The notes: a model not told the origin generated them from the sequence alone. A stretch of DNA of 64,000 bases from Symbiodinium natans (GCA_905221605.1 CAJNDS010002079.1:1762001-1826000), one strand, 5' to 3'. Numbered from the stretch's first letter, positions 48,105-56,821 are shown. Program-made: numbers and translations.

Positions 48105-48164
48105 CGCTGGAACTCTATAAATCCAATCCGAAACAGGCTTTGGCCGACCTGGAAAACCGCCCAG
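48105..48164 (+). CDS. Exon-like island
   Basis: Follows CCAATCTTTAG. Frame LELYKSNPKQALADLENRP, ending CCAG|GTTTAGGG. Clean helix-type pattern. Confidence 0.5.
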
Positions 48165-48229
48165 GTTTAGGGGGTCTAACCCTAAACCCTAAACCCTACA
48201 AAAGTGCAGGGTGCAGGGTTTAGGGGCTC

Positions 48230-48390
48230 AGGGTTTAAGGGATTACGGCGTGCGCTTTGCGAATATCTATATATACATATAAACACACATTTTATAGTTT
48301 TTTGCATATGTGTGGTATGGGGTACCATTTCGGGGAGGCAAGTTGTAACAACTCGTTTCGTGTAACCCCCCCCAAGCCTCTAATACACCA
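48230..48390. other. AT-rich spacer, no supported gene
   Basis: ATATATACATATAAAC-type sequence and a short C run. Nothing coding that I trust. Confidence 0.5.
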
Positions 48391-48398
48391 AACCCCAG

Positions 48399-48470
48399 CA
48401 AATATTCTCAAATTATGGATCCGGACCTCGACTAGCCTCGACAATAAGCCACCCATCTCTTGGGAATAGG
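48399..48470 (+). CDS. Exon-like island, both edges
   Basis: Acceptor CACCAAACCCCAG. Frame QIFSNYGSGPRLASTISHPS then LGNR, ending AGG|GTTTAG. Confidence 0.5.
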
Positions 48471-48528
48471 GTTTAGAGAACTCGAACCTACACCCCAAAA
48501 AAACTACACCTAAACCCTCAAACCCCAG

Positions 48529-48662
48529 ACCTTAATTGGGATTTCAAAGGGGCCCATGGCCTTTATAATTCAGTGTTCCCAGTGGGACCTACGTGCCCGG
48601 AAACTTTCCTAACCGGAGCTGCCCCATGGCGTCTCTGCGATTCCTATACTTGGAGTTTCAGG
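48529..48662 (+). CDS. Exon-like island, 44 codons
   Basis: Follows AAACCCCAG. Frame LNWDFKGAHGLYNSVFPVGP then TCPETFLTGAAPWRLCDSYT, ending AGG|GTTTAGG. A second frame (IIQCSQWDLRARKLS) is open for part of it. Confidence 0.52.
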
Positions 48663-48764
48663 GTTTAGGGGTTTTGGACTTGGGGTTTAGGGCTTAGGGT
48701 TCATGATTGGGTTTGGGGTTTAGGGTTTTTAGCGTTTAGGAAGTTAGGGTTTAGGGTAGAGCAG

Positions 48765-48813
48765 GACTTCTGGGGTTATAGGGGGTACTGGGCTCGAAAG
48801 CGCTGATAGAGTG
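48765..48813 (+). CDS. Exon-like island, canonical donor
   Basis: Follows GTAGAGCAG. Frame TSGVIGGTGLESADRV, ending GTG|GTAAGGG. Confidence 0.48.
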
Positions 48814-49008
48814 GTAAGGGCTCGCTTAGTTTTGTTGGGGCTTCCCCAAATCACCCTAAAAGCCCTAAAACCCTGATAACCCGCAGAACCCTTAAAAACA
48901 CCCATAAACCCCACAAACCCATATCCATAATTCCTAAACCCTAAGCCCTATAAACTCTAAACCCTAAACCCTAAACCCCAAACCCTAAACCCTATAAACT
49001 CTAAACAG

Positions 49009-49083
49009 TCAATGACGCCCTGAAAAACTTGGGCACGGCACCAGGCTTTCGTTCGGTCCATGGTGGGTTCAGAGCAAGCCTTG
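49009..49083 (+). CDS. Exon-like island
   Basis: Acceptor AACTCTAAACAG. Frame NDALKNLGTAPGFRSVHGGF then RASL, ending CTTG|GTCTGAT. Confidence 0.47.
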
Positions 49084-49198
49084 GTCTGATTTGGGCTTTA
49101 GGGGGTTTAGGGTTTAGGGCTAGGGTTAGGGGTTAGGGTGTAGGGGTTTTAGGGTTTTAGGGTTTCGGGGTTTCGGGGTTTCAGGGTTTCGGGGTTAG

Positions 49199-49285
49199 GG
49201 GCCCGCAAAGCTGCAGTTACCACACATAACGCTCGCCCACCCTGCATGGAAAGACGTTCACAGGGCGCTCCTGCAACAAATTTAA
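49199..49285 (+). CDS. Exon-like island with stop
   Basis: Frame GPAKLQLPHITLAHPAWKDV then HRALLQQI, TAA. Acceptor GGGTTAG or, internally, AAAGCTGCAG. Confidence 0.47.
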   Translation, partial: GPAKLQLPHITLAHPAWKDVHRALLQQI

Positions 49286-49286
49286 G

Positions 49287-49342
49287 CCATTGGCAAAGAT
49301 CCTGCCAAGCTGACGTCTGAGAGTTTGCACTTCGAACTCTAA
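49287..49342 (+). CDS. Coding-like island with stop
   Basis: Follows AAATTTAAG. Frame IGKDPAKLTSESLHFEL, TAA. It abuts the previous island in another frame; one of the two is probably wrong. Confidence 0.33.
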
Positions 49343-49470
49343 ACCCTAATTGAGCCCTAAGCCCTAAGCCCTAAACACTAGCCCGAAACCCTAGCCCTAA
49401 ACCCTGAAACCTGAACCCTGAACCCCCAAGGCATGTCTATAGGGCCCACAAGTCCCACCCCAGCAAACCC

Positions 49471-49601
49471 AAATGGGGGTTTCCGAAAGTAGGGGTACCA
49501 TATTCTGGATCCTTACTAGATACAAGAGAGTCCTTCTATTCGAAGGTTTATTTCAGGTATCATCCCTATTAAGGACTGTTAGTGTAAGGGTGAACATCCC
49601 A
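49471..49601. mobile_element. Partial element F next to partial element A
   Basis: AATGGGGGTTTCCGAAAGTA starts an F left end (49471-49545); CATCCCTATTAAGGACTGTT to GTGAACATCCCA is an A right arm (49559-49601). Both are truncated where they meet. Confidence 0.65.
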
Positions 49602-49689
49602 AGTTTTGACTCATAACCCTCAACCCTCTCGGGTCTTAAAGTACTTGCTACATACTGAGCATGCGGGGGGCACGCACCATTTTTTGCTT

Positions 49690-49850
49690 AAGCAACCCCC
49701 TCCCCAATAAATAGGCAAAATGCGATAATAAAGAAATACATATACAATGACTAAGTAAAAAAACGAGTAAATATCAATATAAATACAGTAGTAGTTTCTA
49801 TTTTCATCAAATATTCTTCCTAATAAGGGCTTAAAAGGTCTGTGATTTTA
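49690..49850. other. AT-rich segment
   Basis: AATAAATAGGCAAAATGCGA-type DNA, about 75% A+T, no open frame of note. Confidence 0.6.
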
Positions 49851-49851
49851 A

Positions 49852-49941
49852 CGCTACGCGACCCGCCTCGGCCCGGCCCAGCGCATCCGCGTGAGCATGG
49901 TGATTCCGCAGCGCCCAAGTCGCTGGACCCCAAACAATAAG
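49852..49941 (+). CDS. Exon-like island
   Basis: Frame YATRLGPAQRIRVSMVIPQR then PSRWTPNNK, ending AAG|GGTTGGG. Acceptor CCCGGCCCAG at 49880 possible. Confidence 0.5.
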
Positions 49942-50163
49942 GGTTGGGTTTAGGGTTTAGGGGTTAGGGTTCCGGGTTTATGGTTTGGGGTTTAGGGTTG
50001 AGGGTTAGTTAAGGGTTGAGGGCTTAGGGCTCAAGGTTCACGGTTTGGGGTTTCGTGTTTTTGGGTTTAGGGTTCAAGCCAAACCAAAGGGGGGGAGGGG
50101 GTCGGGGCAGGGGGGGAGGGGGGGGGCAGAGGGAGGGGGGGAGGATTTGGAGGGGGGTTCTCA

Positions 50164-50240
50164 CAACCGATACACCTTCGGCCCGAGCCCTCGACGGATT
50201 GATTTTATCATTTTGGGGTAGACGGGCCCTGGGGGCCTGA
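50164..50240 (+). CDS. Coding-like island with stop
   Basis: Frame TTDTPSARALDGLILSFWGR then RALGA, TGA. It follows a G-rich purine tract (50089-50160). Confidence 0.38.
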
Positions 50241-50600
50241 GGGCAAACTTGGTTTCATCCCGAAATCTGAAGTCAACCAGGGGTTTAGGGTTGAGGGGTG
50301 AGGGTTTAGGTTGAGGGTCTGGGGTTTGTGGTTTGGGGTTCTATCTGCCCCAAGAACGTACACCCTCCCGCCCTTGAGGGGGTGGGGTGGGTTGGGGGGC
50401 GTGTGTCAGGTCGGTAGGGTCTGTTGGGTATGGGGCTAAGGGTCTTTCGCTATGCAAGTAGGTGTAAAAGAATAAGCAAATCATAACTGGCCTTGAATAA
50501 GCCACCTCTTAACCCCAAACCTCGCCACAGCAGCCGAACAACCCCGAAGCCCTAACCCCTGCATGTTGAAAAGCTCAGGCTTAAGCAAATTCCGGACTCC
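50240..50600. other. Spacer, no supported gene
   Basis: Degenerate repeats and unique DNA; several short frames, none with convincing edges. Confidence 0.5.
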
Positions 50601-50620
50601 AGACAGTCGTTTCTGTGTAG

Positions 50621-50700
50621 GAAGATGCACCAGGGATGAGAGTGCTTCTCGAGCATGCTCGGGGTCCCTTGCAGGGCTCTACATGGATGCGAGGGCCTAC
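50621..50700 (+). CDS. Exon-like island
   Basis: Directly after CAGTCGTTTCTGTGTAG. Frame EDAPGMRVLLEHARGPLQGS then TWMRGP, up to a CCCTAAA array. Confidence 0.5.
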
Positions 50701-50760
50701 CCTAAACCCTAAACCCTAAACCCTAAACCCTAAACCCTAAACCCTAAACCCTAAACCCTA
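50698..50760. repeat. CCCTAAA array
   Basis: About nine perfect units. Confidence 0.95.
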
Positions 50761-50786
50761 CACCTACAAAGAACCAGTGAGTTCAG

Positions 50787-50820
50787 GACGCAGGCGGTCT
50801 AGGCTTCTCGGGCTTTTCAG
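50787..50820 (+). CDS. Exon-like micro-island, both edges
   Basis: CCAGTGAGTTCAG, then DAGGLGFSGFS, then TCAG|GTAGTACTC at the left end of element E copy 3. Confidence 0.42.
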
Positions 50821-50827
50821 GTAGTAC

Positions 50828-51108
50828 TCTGAAGCCCTTTTGACTGAGTACGTAGGGTTAGTAAGTTGGGTGGAAGGGATAGGAATACCCAAAGGCCCTA
50901 AGGACCGATATTTCGGGGTTTGGGGGAGGTTTCTTGGCTATTTTGAGCCTTGGAGAGAAGGTTTCTAGGGGATCCCAAGCAGACTCTATATTTTCCTTGG
51001 GAATTGTTTTTCTGTGTATATGAAACCCAAGAGGATATTAAAGATTGTGTTTTTATTAAGGTTGTAATGGGAGTATAGGACTTACTACGTCAAAGGAGCT
51101 TCCCAAGT
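50828..51108. mobile_element. Foldback element E, copy 3 (expanded)
   Basis: TCTGAAGCCCTTTTGACTGA with GTACGTAGGG left, and GACTTACTACGTCAAAGGAG with CTTCCCAAG right; about 280 bp, with internal unique DNA absent from the other copies. Contains GGCTATTTTGAGCC, also at 41686. Confidence 0.65.
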
Positions 51109-51119
51109 CGGGCCTGCAG

Positions 51120-51183
51120 GGTCTCGGGTTGCAATAGAGGGGCCTTACAAATTCGGATATGGTTTTGGAGGGAAAAGTTCTAG
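51120..51183 (+). CDS. Exon-like island with stop
   Basis: Acceptor GTCGGGCCTGCAG. Frame VSGCNRGALQIRIWFWREKF, TAG. Confidence 0.45.
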
Positions 51184-51530
51184 TACAGTTCTGAAAAGGA
51201 CCATAAGGGAACACTAGCATCATAACAATGTAATAGTACAAATAGTAAGAATACAAATGCTAATATGAAGCAGAAGAATACAACTAGAGATATTAGTTTA
51301 GTTTTCAGACTTCCGGGGTTGCAGGGTTCCAGGGTAGAAGGCTCTTGCAGGGTTGAGTTTGTTCAGGTGTTAGGCTGTCAGAGCTTTTGAAGCTTGCTCA
51401 GGGTTTCTGGAACCCTGGGCAGGCGTATCAACCCTAAGCCCGCAACCCTAAACCCCCTAAACCCCTGAACTCTTTACCGTTTGGTGTCACATTCAGGTTG
51501 CAGGGTGTGTGTTCCATTTTTCGGTTTGCG
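51184..51530. other. Unassigned AT-leaning DNA
   Basis: A-rich sequence, then AGGGTT-type degenerate units. Could be 3' UTR of the preceding island; no gene supported. Confidence 0.45.
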
Positions 51531-51533
51531 CAG

Positions 51534-51618
51534 GCCCTTAGGTGCAGAGCTTCGGGAGTCTAAAGAATTACCTGAAATCACCCAGGGTTTTTCATGCAAT
51601 CCTTTTGCAAAATTATAG
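51534..51618 (+). CDS. Exon-like island, textbook acceptor, with stop
   Basis: TCCATTTTTCGGTTTGCGCAG, then PLGAELRESKELPEITQGFS and CNPFAKL, TAG. A minus frame also covers this DNA but lacks matching edges. Confidence 0.52.
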
Positions 51619-51655
51619 AACTCTACCAACACTGTGCCTAAACCCCAACCTTTAG

Positions 51656-51754
51656 GCCCTTTTAAGGACAATTTCCGTCATTGAGGGGCCAGGAGGTGAC
51701 CCCGATTGCTTGGTTTTTAGGATGAATTCACCCTCTGAGAACACAGCCTTCTAA
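51656..51754 (+). CDS. Exon-like island, 32 codons with stop
   Basis: Directly after CCAACCTTTAG. Frame ALLRTISVIEGPGGDPDCLV then FRMNSPSENTAF, TAA; internal donor GGAG|GTGACC. Confidence 0.5.
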   Translation, partial: ALLRTISVIEGPGGDPDCLVFRMNSPSENTAF

Positions 51755-51885
51755 GGAAGCATTAGGGTTTAGGGGTTTAGGGTTCAAGGTCTAGGGTTTA
51801 GGGTTTTGGGCTTCGGGCTTAGGGTTTAGGGTTTAGGATTTGGGGTTTGGGTTTTAGGGTTTCGGGTTCAGGGTTTAGGGTTGAG

Positions 51886-52059
51886 CTTGCTCATCGAAGC
51901 ATCTTCCTGTTTAACGCGCTCACACAAATTCCGTGGTTCCAGCTCTCAATTCTACAGGTTCTCGGTAGCCTCCGGCACAAAGCTTCCCCGACAAGATTCG
52001 ATGTCAGGGGACCCCTCATAGCAGGAACGCACAGAAAGATTTGGGTTGAAGGGCTTGAG
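51886..52059 (+). CDS. Exon-like island, 58 codons
   Basis: Follows GGGTTGAG. Frame LAHRSIFLFNALTQIPWFQL then SILQVLGSLRHKASPTRFDV and RGPLIAGTHRKIWVEGLE, ending GAG|GGTTTAGG. One of the longest uninterrupted islands; family unknown. Confidence 0.55.
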
Positions 52060-52143
52060 GGTTTAGGGTTTAGGGTTTAGGGTTTGGGGTTATGAACCCG
52101 AACCCTTTTCAACCTTTCAGGGTTTAGGGTTCATTCAATGTAG

Positions 52144-52179
52144 CTCCCGGGCACGAAACTCCAAATCGGACTCGGCCGA
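52144..52179 (+). CDS. Exon-like micro-island, both edges
   Basis: TTCATTCAATGTAG, then LPGTKLQIGLGR, then CGA|GTTGATAC. Confidence 0.43.
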
Positions 52180-52260
52180 GTTGATACAACCCGATAAAAA
52201 CGGGGCTTAGGGTTTAGGGTTTAGGGTTTAGGGGTTAGGGTTTAGGGTTTCGGGTGGATG

Positions 52261-52330
52261 TTTACTTACTCTGTGTTAGAAGATCTTTCGGAGGGTTCAT
52301 ACGCCAGCTGGACACCTGCACTCTACAAAC
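52261..52330 (+). CDS. Exon-like island
   Basis: Frame FTYSVLEDLSEGSYASWTPA then LYK, ending AAAC|GTAAACC. An acceptor TTACTCTGTGTTAG inside (52279) may be the true start. Confidence 0.45.
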
Positions 52331-52420
52331 GTAAACCGGGTAATATATGTAAACCCTGTATATCCTGCAGACCCTGTAAAACCCTAAGCCCTATAAACCC
52401 TGTAATTAATCCCGTTCAAG

Positions 52421-52469
52421 AACCAGTCGTTAAGACCACTAGCCCCAAGCATCCGTCATCCCGAGCAGG
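52421..52469 (+). CDS. Exon-like island
   Basis: Follows AATCCCGTTCAAG. Frame PVVKTTSPKHPSSRA, ending AGG|GTTTAGG. Confidence 0.42.
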
Positions 52470-52554
52470 GTTTAGGGTGAAGGGTTTAGACTCTAAACCC
52501 CAAAACCCTGAACCACAAACCTCAAACCCTAAACCCTAAACCCTAAATCGCAAG

Positions 52555-52719
52555 AGTGGACCAAGAATCAGGCTGGAGGATACCGAGGACCTTTTCGTGG
52601 TGTGTAACAGCAGTTTAACACCATCTTTCATTTCAAGTCTCTTGACTCGCGCCGGCTGTGTGGATGCACGCTGCGCCTCATTTCCTCAAGGATCTCGAGC
52701 TGAGCCCCTGAGAAAGAAG
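52555..52719 (+). CDS. Exon-like island, 55 codons
   Basis: Follows AATCGCAAG. Frame SGPRIRLEDTEDLFVVCNSS then LTPSFISSLLTRAGCVDARC and ASFPQGSRAEPLRKK, ending AAG|GTTTTGGC. Among the strongest coding candidates by length. Family unknown. Confidence 0.55.
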
Positions 52720-53180
52720 GTTTTGGCTTGTAGGGCTTAGGCCCCTCTAAGCCCTAAACCCTAAACCCTTTAGGCTTAACCGAGGCCTTCTGAGAAGGAT
52801 AACCCTAAACCCTAAACCCTAAACCCTGAACCCTGAACCCTGAACCCTGAACCCTGAACCCTGAACCCTGAACCCTTAGGGTAAGGGTTGAGGGTTTCTG
52901 GTTCTAGTCTTTCTGTCTGCTTCCGGTACTAAGGCCTATTCAGTAGGTTGTTGTCCTCGGACCCAGAGTAGGCCCTTATTCCCTTCTTTAGGGTTTTGGG
53001 TTTAGGGCTTAGGGTTCAGGGTTCAGGGTTTAGGGTTTAGGGTTTTGGGTTTAGGGTTTAGGGTTCAGGGTTTAGGGTTCAGGGTTTAGGGTTTAGGGTT
53101 TAGGGTGCACGCTTTTAGAGCTACTAAGACCCAGAGTAGGGCCATACTCTCTTTCTTTAGGGTTTAGGTTCCCGTGTAAG

Positions 53181-53240
53181 CCCCGTTACACCAAAGAACA
53201 GGGTGCCCTTTTTTTTGTTGGCTACTCTTGGGTCCCTAAA
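53181..53240 (+). CDS. Exon-like island
   Basis: Follows GGTTCCCGTGTAAG. Frame PRYTKEQGALFFVGYSWVPK, then CCCTAAA units. Confidence 0.45.
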
Positions 53241-53361
53241 TCCAAACCCTAAACCCCTAAAACCTAACCCTAAACCCTAAACCCTAAACCCTAAACCCTA
53301 ACCCCTAAACCCCTAAAACCTATAACCCTGAATCTGTCCGCGTGCTTTGGGTTTTCCTCAG

Positions 53362-53459
53362 CTATGTCCCTTGAGACATTAGCGCCCAAGGAGTTTGAAA
53401 CAATTTCGCCTTTGGGCGCCAGGCAATGCGTGCCTGTGGCGAGTGGCTTATTTTTTAGG
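53362..53459 (+). CDS. Exon-like island, textbook acceptor
   Basis: GTGCTTTGGGTTTTCCTCAG, then MSLETLAPKEFETISPLGAR and QCVPVASGLFFR, ending AGG|GGGTGTAGG. Confidence 0.53.
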
Positions 53460-53577
53460 GGGTGTAGGGTTTAGGGTTTAGGGTTAAGGGTTAAGGGTTG
53501 GCCCTAGAGGGTATTTTTGCTTAGGTTGTTTCGAGCTAGGCTTAGGGTTTAGGGCTTTTGGGGGCTTTCGGGTCGAG

Positions 53578-53640
53578 GGCCTACCCTCACCTTGTACCCC
53601 GAGCAATCAAGGCGTTATGGCCCAGTGACTCCCTTAAACC
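53578..53640 (+). CDS. Exon-like island
   Basis: Follows TTCGGGTCGAG. Frame AYPHLVPRAIKALWPSDSLK. Alternative frame GLPSPCTPSNQGVMAQ then TGA. Confidence 0.42.
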
Positions 53641-53680
53641 GAAACCTTTCTACCCTACACCCTACACTCTAAACCTTAGG

Positions 53681-53852
53681 GGATTATAAGGAGGGACCCC
53701 TAGAAGGGACCCCTAGAAAAAAGCCCTTAACCCTATTCCCATGTGTAAGCCCTATATATATATATACATACGGTATATAGTCCCTATATACTTAAGTAGC
53801 CCCTACATTACCGTAAGGTCCCTTATAAGGGTGCCTCCTTTAGTCCCTTGAG
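53681..53852. mobile_element. Foldback element L
   Basis: GGATTATAAGGAGGGACCCC ... GGGTGCCTCCTTTAGTCCC arms around a TA microsatellite; AAGGGACCCCTAGAA is directly repeated near the left end. Confidence 0.5.
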
Positions 53853-53880
53853 AAACACCCTAGAACCCTGAACCTCCCAG

Positions 53881-53938
53881 TTCCCCAAAGTCCAACTCAC
53901 AGCACAGAACCTGCCAGGCCGGCGTTGCCCAAACCCAG
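53881..53938 (+). CDS. Exon-like island, both edges
   Basis: Acceptor TGAACCTCCCAG. Frame FPKVQLTAQNLPGRRCPNP, ending CCAG|GTATATGG. Confidence 0.52.
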
Positions 53939-53989
53939 GTATATGGTTTGGGGTTTAGGTGTTTGCTTTTCGGGTTTAGGGTTACAAAG

Positions 53990-54092
53990 ACAGATAGGAA
54001 ACCACGCACACACGCACAAGCAATATATTCATTCCGATTATCCCCACCATACAGCAACTTGACGTGGGAGCCCTGTTGCCGTTTTCGGACAG
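53990..54092 (+). CDS. Exon-like island, 34 codons
   Basis: Follows AGGGTTACAAAG. Frame TDRKPRTHAQAIYSFRLSPP then YSNLTWEPCCRFRT, ending ACAG|GTAATC. Confidence 0.5.
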
Positions 54093-54242
54093 GTAATCAT
54101 GAGCACTTCACACCCCGCGCGGGGCCGAAAATTTCGATTGAAACCCTGAACCCTCAGGCAAAGGCCTTCGTAGAGGTGGTGTTTTTTGAGTTTTTTTTTG
54201 TGCCTCAAGGTAGACCCTAAACCCTGCCCTAAACCTCCTAGG

Positions 54243-54352
54243 TAGGATAAGGGGGGCCCTTAAAAGGGAACCCCTTCTGAACCCTCTTCTGGCTCTCTTA
54301 AACAGGGACCTTATTCAGAGGGTCTATATCCCCAAGGGTCCCCCTAATCCTA
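54243..54352. mobile_element. Foldback element, single copy
   Basis: TAGGATAAGGGGGGCCCTTA and CAAGGGTCCCCCTAATCCTA arms, about 110 bp. Confidence 0.6.
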
Positions 54353-54414
54353 TGCCCTAAACCCAGGGTTAACACTAAAGCCTAAGCCACCTCTCCTGCG
54401 CGCACCCCACTTAG

Positions 54415-54510
54415 ATAATTCGGCAGAGAGGGTCAGGTCAGGTCGGCATGCGGATTTCGGCCGGTTGCCCATGAGAGTCGCCTTGGAGCTTCCCACCATT
54501 TCCTTTTTAG
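54415..54510 (+). CDS. Exon-like island, 31 codons
   Basis: Acceptor CGCACCCCACTTAG. Frame NSAERVRSGRHADFGRLPMR then VALELPTISFL, ending TTAG|GGGTTTAGG. Two other frames are partly open. Confidence 0.47.
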
Positions 54511-54521
54511 GGGTTTAGGGG

Positions 54522-54850
54522 TTTAATCCGTTCCCCCTAATATTAATACCCCCCCAATATAAAGAACCCCCTGGCCCAAAATCCCGATCCCGTGCCTGTC
54601 CCTATTAAAACCTCTACAGAGAGAGGGGGGAGTTAGGGGGGGGGAGGGTTGGAAGCCGGAAGCAGAAACATGAACCTTTTCCAAACGTAGCTGTCTAGGC
54701 TTAGGCTGGGCTGCTGAGCCAGCGTGCTGCAATAAGGACGGGCTGGTTTTTCGGACAAACGATAAGAACCCCCCCTAATACAAAAAACCCTTTGGGGGTT
54801 TTTATACAAGGGAGGGGGGGGGGGCCTTTAATATTAGGGGGAACGGATTA
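54522..54850. mobile_element. Long inverted repeat I (about 330 bp)
   Basis: TTTAATCCGTTCCCCCTAAT with ATTAA, and TTAATATTAGGGGGAACGGA with TTA. A second inner pair (CCCCCCAATATAAAGAACCC / AATACAAAAAACCC-type) is weaker. The loop is unique. Confidence 0.75.
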
Positions 54851-55132
54851 GGGGTTTAGTGTTTAGGGTTTAGGGTTTAGGGTTTAGGGTTTAGGGTTTA
54901 GGGTTTGGGGAAACCCCCAACCCCTGAATCCTCATCAACAGCAAGCCTCATTGGAACCCTTCCCTGCTTAAAAGGATTTTAGTTCCCTGAACGCTCAGCC
55001 CCACAAACCCTGAACCTTGTGATCCCAAGGCCCTTCAAGCCCTAAATTAAGCACCAAACCCGAAACCCGAAACCCGAAGCCCTAAGCCCTAAGCCCTAAA
55101 CCCTGAACCCTGAACCCTGAACCCTAAACCCT

Positions 55133-55242
55133 GAACCCTAAACCCTAAACCCTAAACCCTAAACCCTAAACCCTAAACCCTAAACCCTAAACCCTAAACC
55201 CTAAACCCTAAACCCTAAACCCTAAACCCTAAACCCTAAACC
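55133..55242. repeat. CCCTAAA array
   Basis: About fifteen perfect units after a CCCTGAA run. Confidence 0.96.
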
Positions 55243-55260
55243 AAACCTTAGAAGTAGTGA

Positions 55261-55380
55261 CTCGTAGTGACGGGCGCGGCTCGTGTGGGCTTCTGCCATT
55301 CGATCGTGGAGCGTTTCGGGACTCCGCTGTCCGACCCATGGCCAGGAGGCCTCCTACCCCCTATCCTTCCTGTGCGTCAG
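55261..55380 (+). CDS. Exon-like island, 40 codons
   Basis: Frame LVVTGAARVGFCHSIVERFG then TPLSDPWPGGLLPPILPVRQ, ending CAG|GGTTTAGG. Acceptor TTAGAAG at 55253 with an in-frame stop just after, so the left edge is uncertain. Confidence 0.5.
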
Positions 55381-55630
55381 GGTTTAGGGTTTAGGGTTTA
55401 GGGTTTAGGGTTTAGGGTTGAGGGTTGAGGGTTGAGGGTTGAGGGTTCCGGGTTCAGGGTTCAGGGTGTAGGGTTTAGGGTTTAGGTTTTTGGGGTTTTG
55501 CGGCTTAGGGTTTAGGGTTGCCCCTCTTATGTGCGTCCGGTTTTATACCGTAGCCCTATATCCATGAAGTAACTCTAAGGGGTAGACCCCAAGTCGTAAG
55601 TCCCTACACACTTCGGGTGTCACTTCAGGA

Positions 55631-55654
55631 CTCCAGAAACATTTTTGAATAGGC
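55631..55654 (+). CDS. Exon-like micro-island, GC donor
   Basis: CGGGTGTCACTTCAG, then DSRNIFE, then AATAG|GCTTTAGG. Confidence 0.3.
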
Positions 55655-55797
55655 TTTAGGTTTCAGGGTTTAGGGTTTAGGGGTTTAGGGTTTAGTTTAG
55701 GGGGGGGGTTCAGCTACCAGTGTTTTTAGGGTTTAGGGTGATAGAGTTTTATCGTTTTGTGTCTAAGGATGTAGGGGTTGGTTTAGGGTTTAGGGTT

Positions 55798-55965
55798 TAG
55801 GGGTTTAGGGGTTTAGGGGTTTAGGGGTTTAGGGGTTTAGGGGTTTAGGGGTTTAGGGGTTTAGGGGTTTAGGGGTTTAGGGGGTTAGGGGTTTAGGGGT
55901 TTAGGGGGGGTTTAGGGGTTAGGGGTTTAGGGGTTTAGGGGTTTAGGGGTTTAGGGGTTGAGGGG
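55798..55965. repeat. TTTAGGGG octamer array
   Basis: About nineteen TTTAGGGG units with a few slips, flanked by ordinary TTTAGGG; the G-side counterpart of the CCCTAAAA array at 27168. Confidence 0.96.
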
Positions 55966-56013
55966 TTAGGGTTTAGGGTTTAGGGTTTAGGGTTTAGGGT
56001 TTAGGGTTTAGGT

Positions 56014-56068
56014 CCTCTTGTTGACCAGAAGCCATAGCCCTGCAGTCATTTGGGTCTCATGGGTAGTA
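56014..56068 (+). CDS. Coding-like island with canonical donor
   Basis: Frame VLLLTRSHSPAVIWVSW, or after GCCCTGCAG HLGLMGS; AGTA|GTAAGT is the most canonical donor in the window. Frame undecided. Confidence 0.4.
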
Positions 56069-56179
56069 GTAAGTAGGTTCCGGGAGTCCCGGAGACCCTA
56101 AACCCTAAACCCTAAACCCTAAACCCTAAACCCTAAACCCTAAACCCTAAACCCTGAGCCAGTAATGACTATCTCTTAG

Positions 56180-56253
56180 GTATGAGGCCGGTTGCACTAC
56201 TTATCACTCCGCTCAAAAACAACACACATGCCCCTCGATTGATAAACCATTAG
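56180..56253 (+). CDS. Exon-like island MRPVALL... with stop
   Basis: Acceptor GACTATCTCTTAG; ATG 2 nt later. Frame MRPVALLITPLKNNTHAPRL then INH, TAG. Confidence 0.45.
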
Positions 56254-56264
56254 GCCTTACTCAG

Positions 56265-56440
56265 GCCCCGCCAGCCTGAACATTTGCAGAGCCAGAACTC
56301 AGGGCAAATGGGAGGCCCCCCCCCCCTCTCTGCCTCTCCGCGCGCTCCTCCGCTTGTATAGCATGGTCAGGCAGCTGCTGCGTCGTGTGCGCACTCGGCC
56401 AAAAACGACTCCAAATGAAGTGCCGGGCATTTTCTTTTGA
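56265..56440 (+). CDS. Exon-like island, 57 codons with stop
   Basis: Begins right after CCTTACTCAG. Frame PASLNICRARTQGKWEAPPP then ALLRLYSMVRQLLRRVRTRP and KTTPNEVPGIFF, TGA 56438. A minus frame (GIWSKENARHFIWSRFWPSA...) also covers it; the acceptor and neighbours favour plus. Confidence 0.5.
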
Positions 56441-56465
56441 CCAGATCCCGGACATGAAATGCAAC

Positions 56466-56573
56466 CCTAAGGGTCCATGTACCCATATAGTATATACTTG
56501 GGGCTTAAACCGGCTCCCATATGGTAGCTTTAGGACCCTAATATGTACTATATAGGTACATGGACCCTTGGGG
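56466..56573. mobile_element. Foldback element C, copy 6
   Basis: CCTAAGGGTCCATGTACCCA and TAGGTACATGGACCCTTGGG ends; 108 bp, the best preserved copy. Confidence 0.85.
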
Positions 56574-56576
56574 CAA

Positions 56577-56821
56577 CAGACCTTGCGCCGAAAAAGCTTA
56601 GGAGAAGAAAGCATCCCAATATCTCACGTCTGCCTGGAAACCCGCACACCTGGCGCACTCCTGCACAGGGGATGTGCCTTAGGAGTTGGGTGCAGGATGT
56701 TTTTAGCCAGAGTTGTGCCGCCAGAGATGTGCTGTCGGACTGGAGGCTGCCAAGAGAATGCATTTCGCGCAGTACCGAAGCTTGGTAGCCCAGAGGTAGC
56801 CTTGTTCCGGGCTCCCTTATG
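56577..56821 (+). CDS. Coding-like region, two competing frames
   Basis: Unique DNA without arrays. One frame reads DLAPKKLRRRKHPNISRLPG then LRSWVQDVFSQSCAARDVLS to TAG 56786; another reads QQTLRRKSLGEESIPISHVC then PEMCCRTGGCQENAFRAVPK to TGA 56820. Minus frames are also open. Confidence 0.42.

Noticed and set aside
41684..50952. GGCTATTTTGAGCC (41686 and about 50936) as a dinoflagellate spliced-leader copy
   Set aside because: It is a short palindrome and does not contain the leader's CCATTTTGGCTCAAG order; the second copy lies inside element E.
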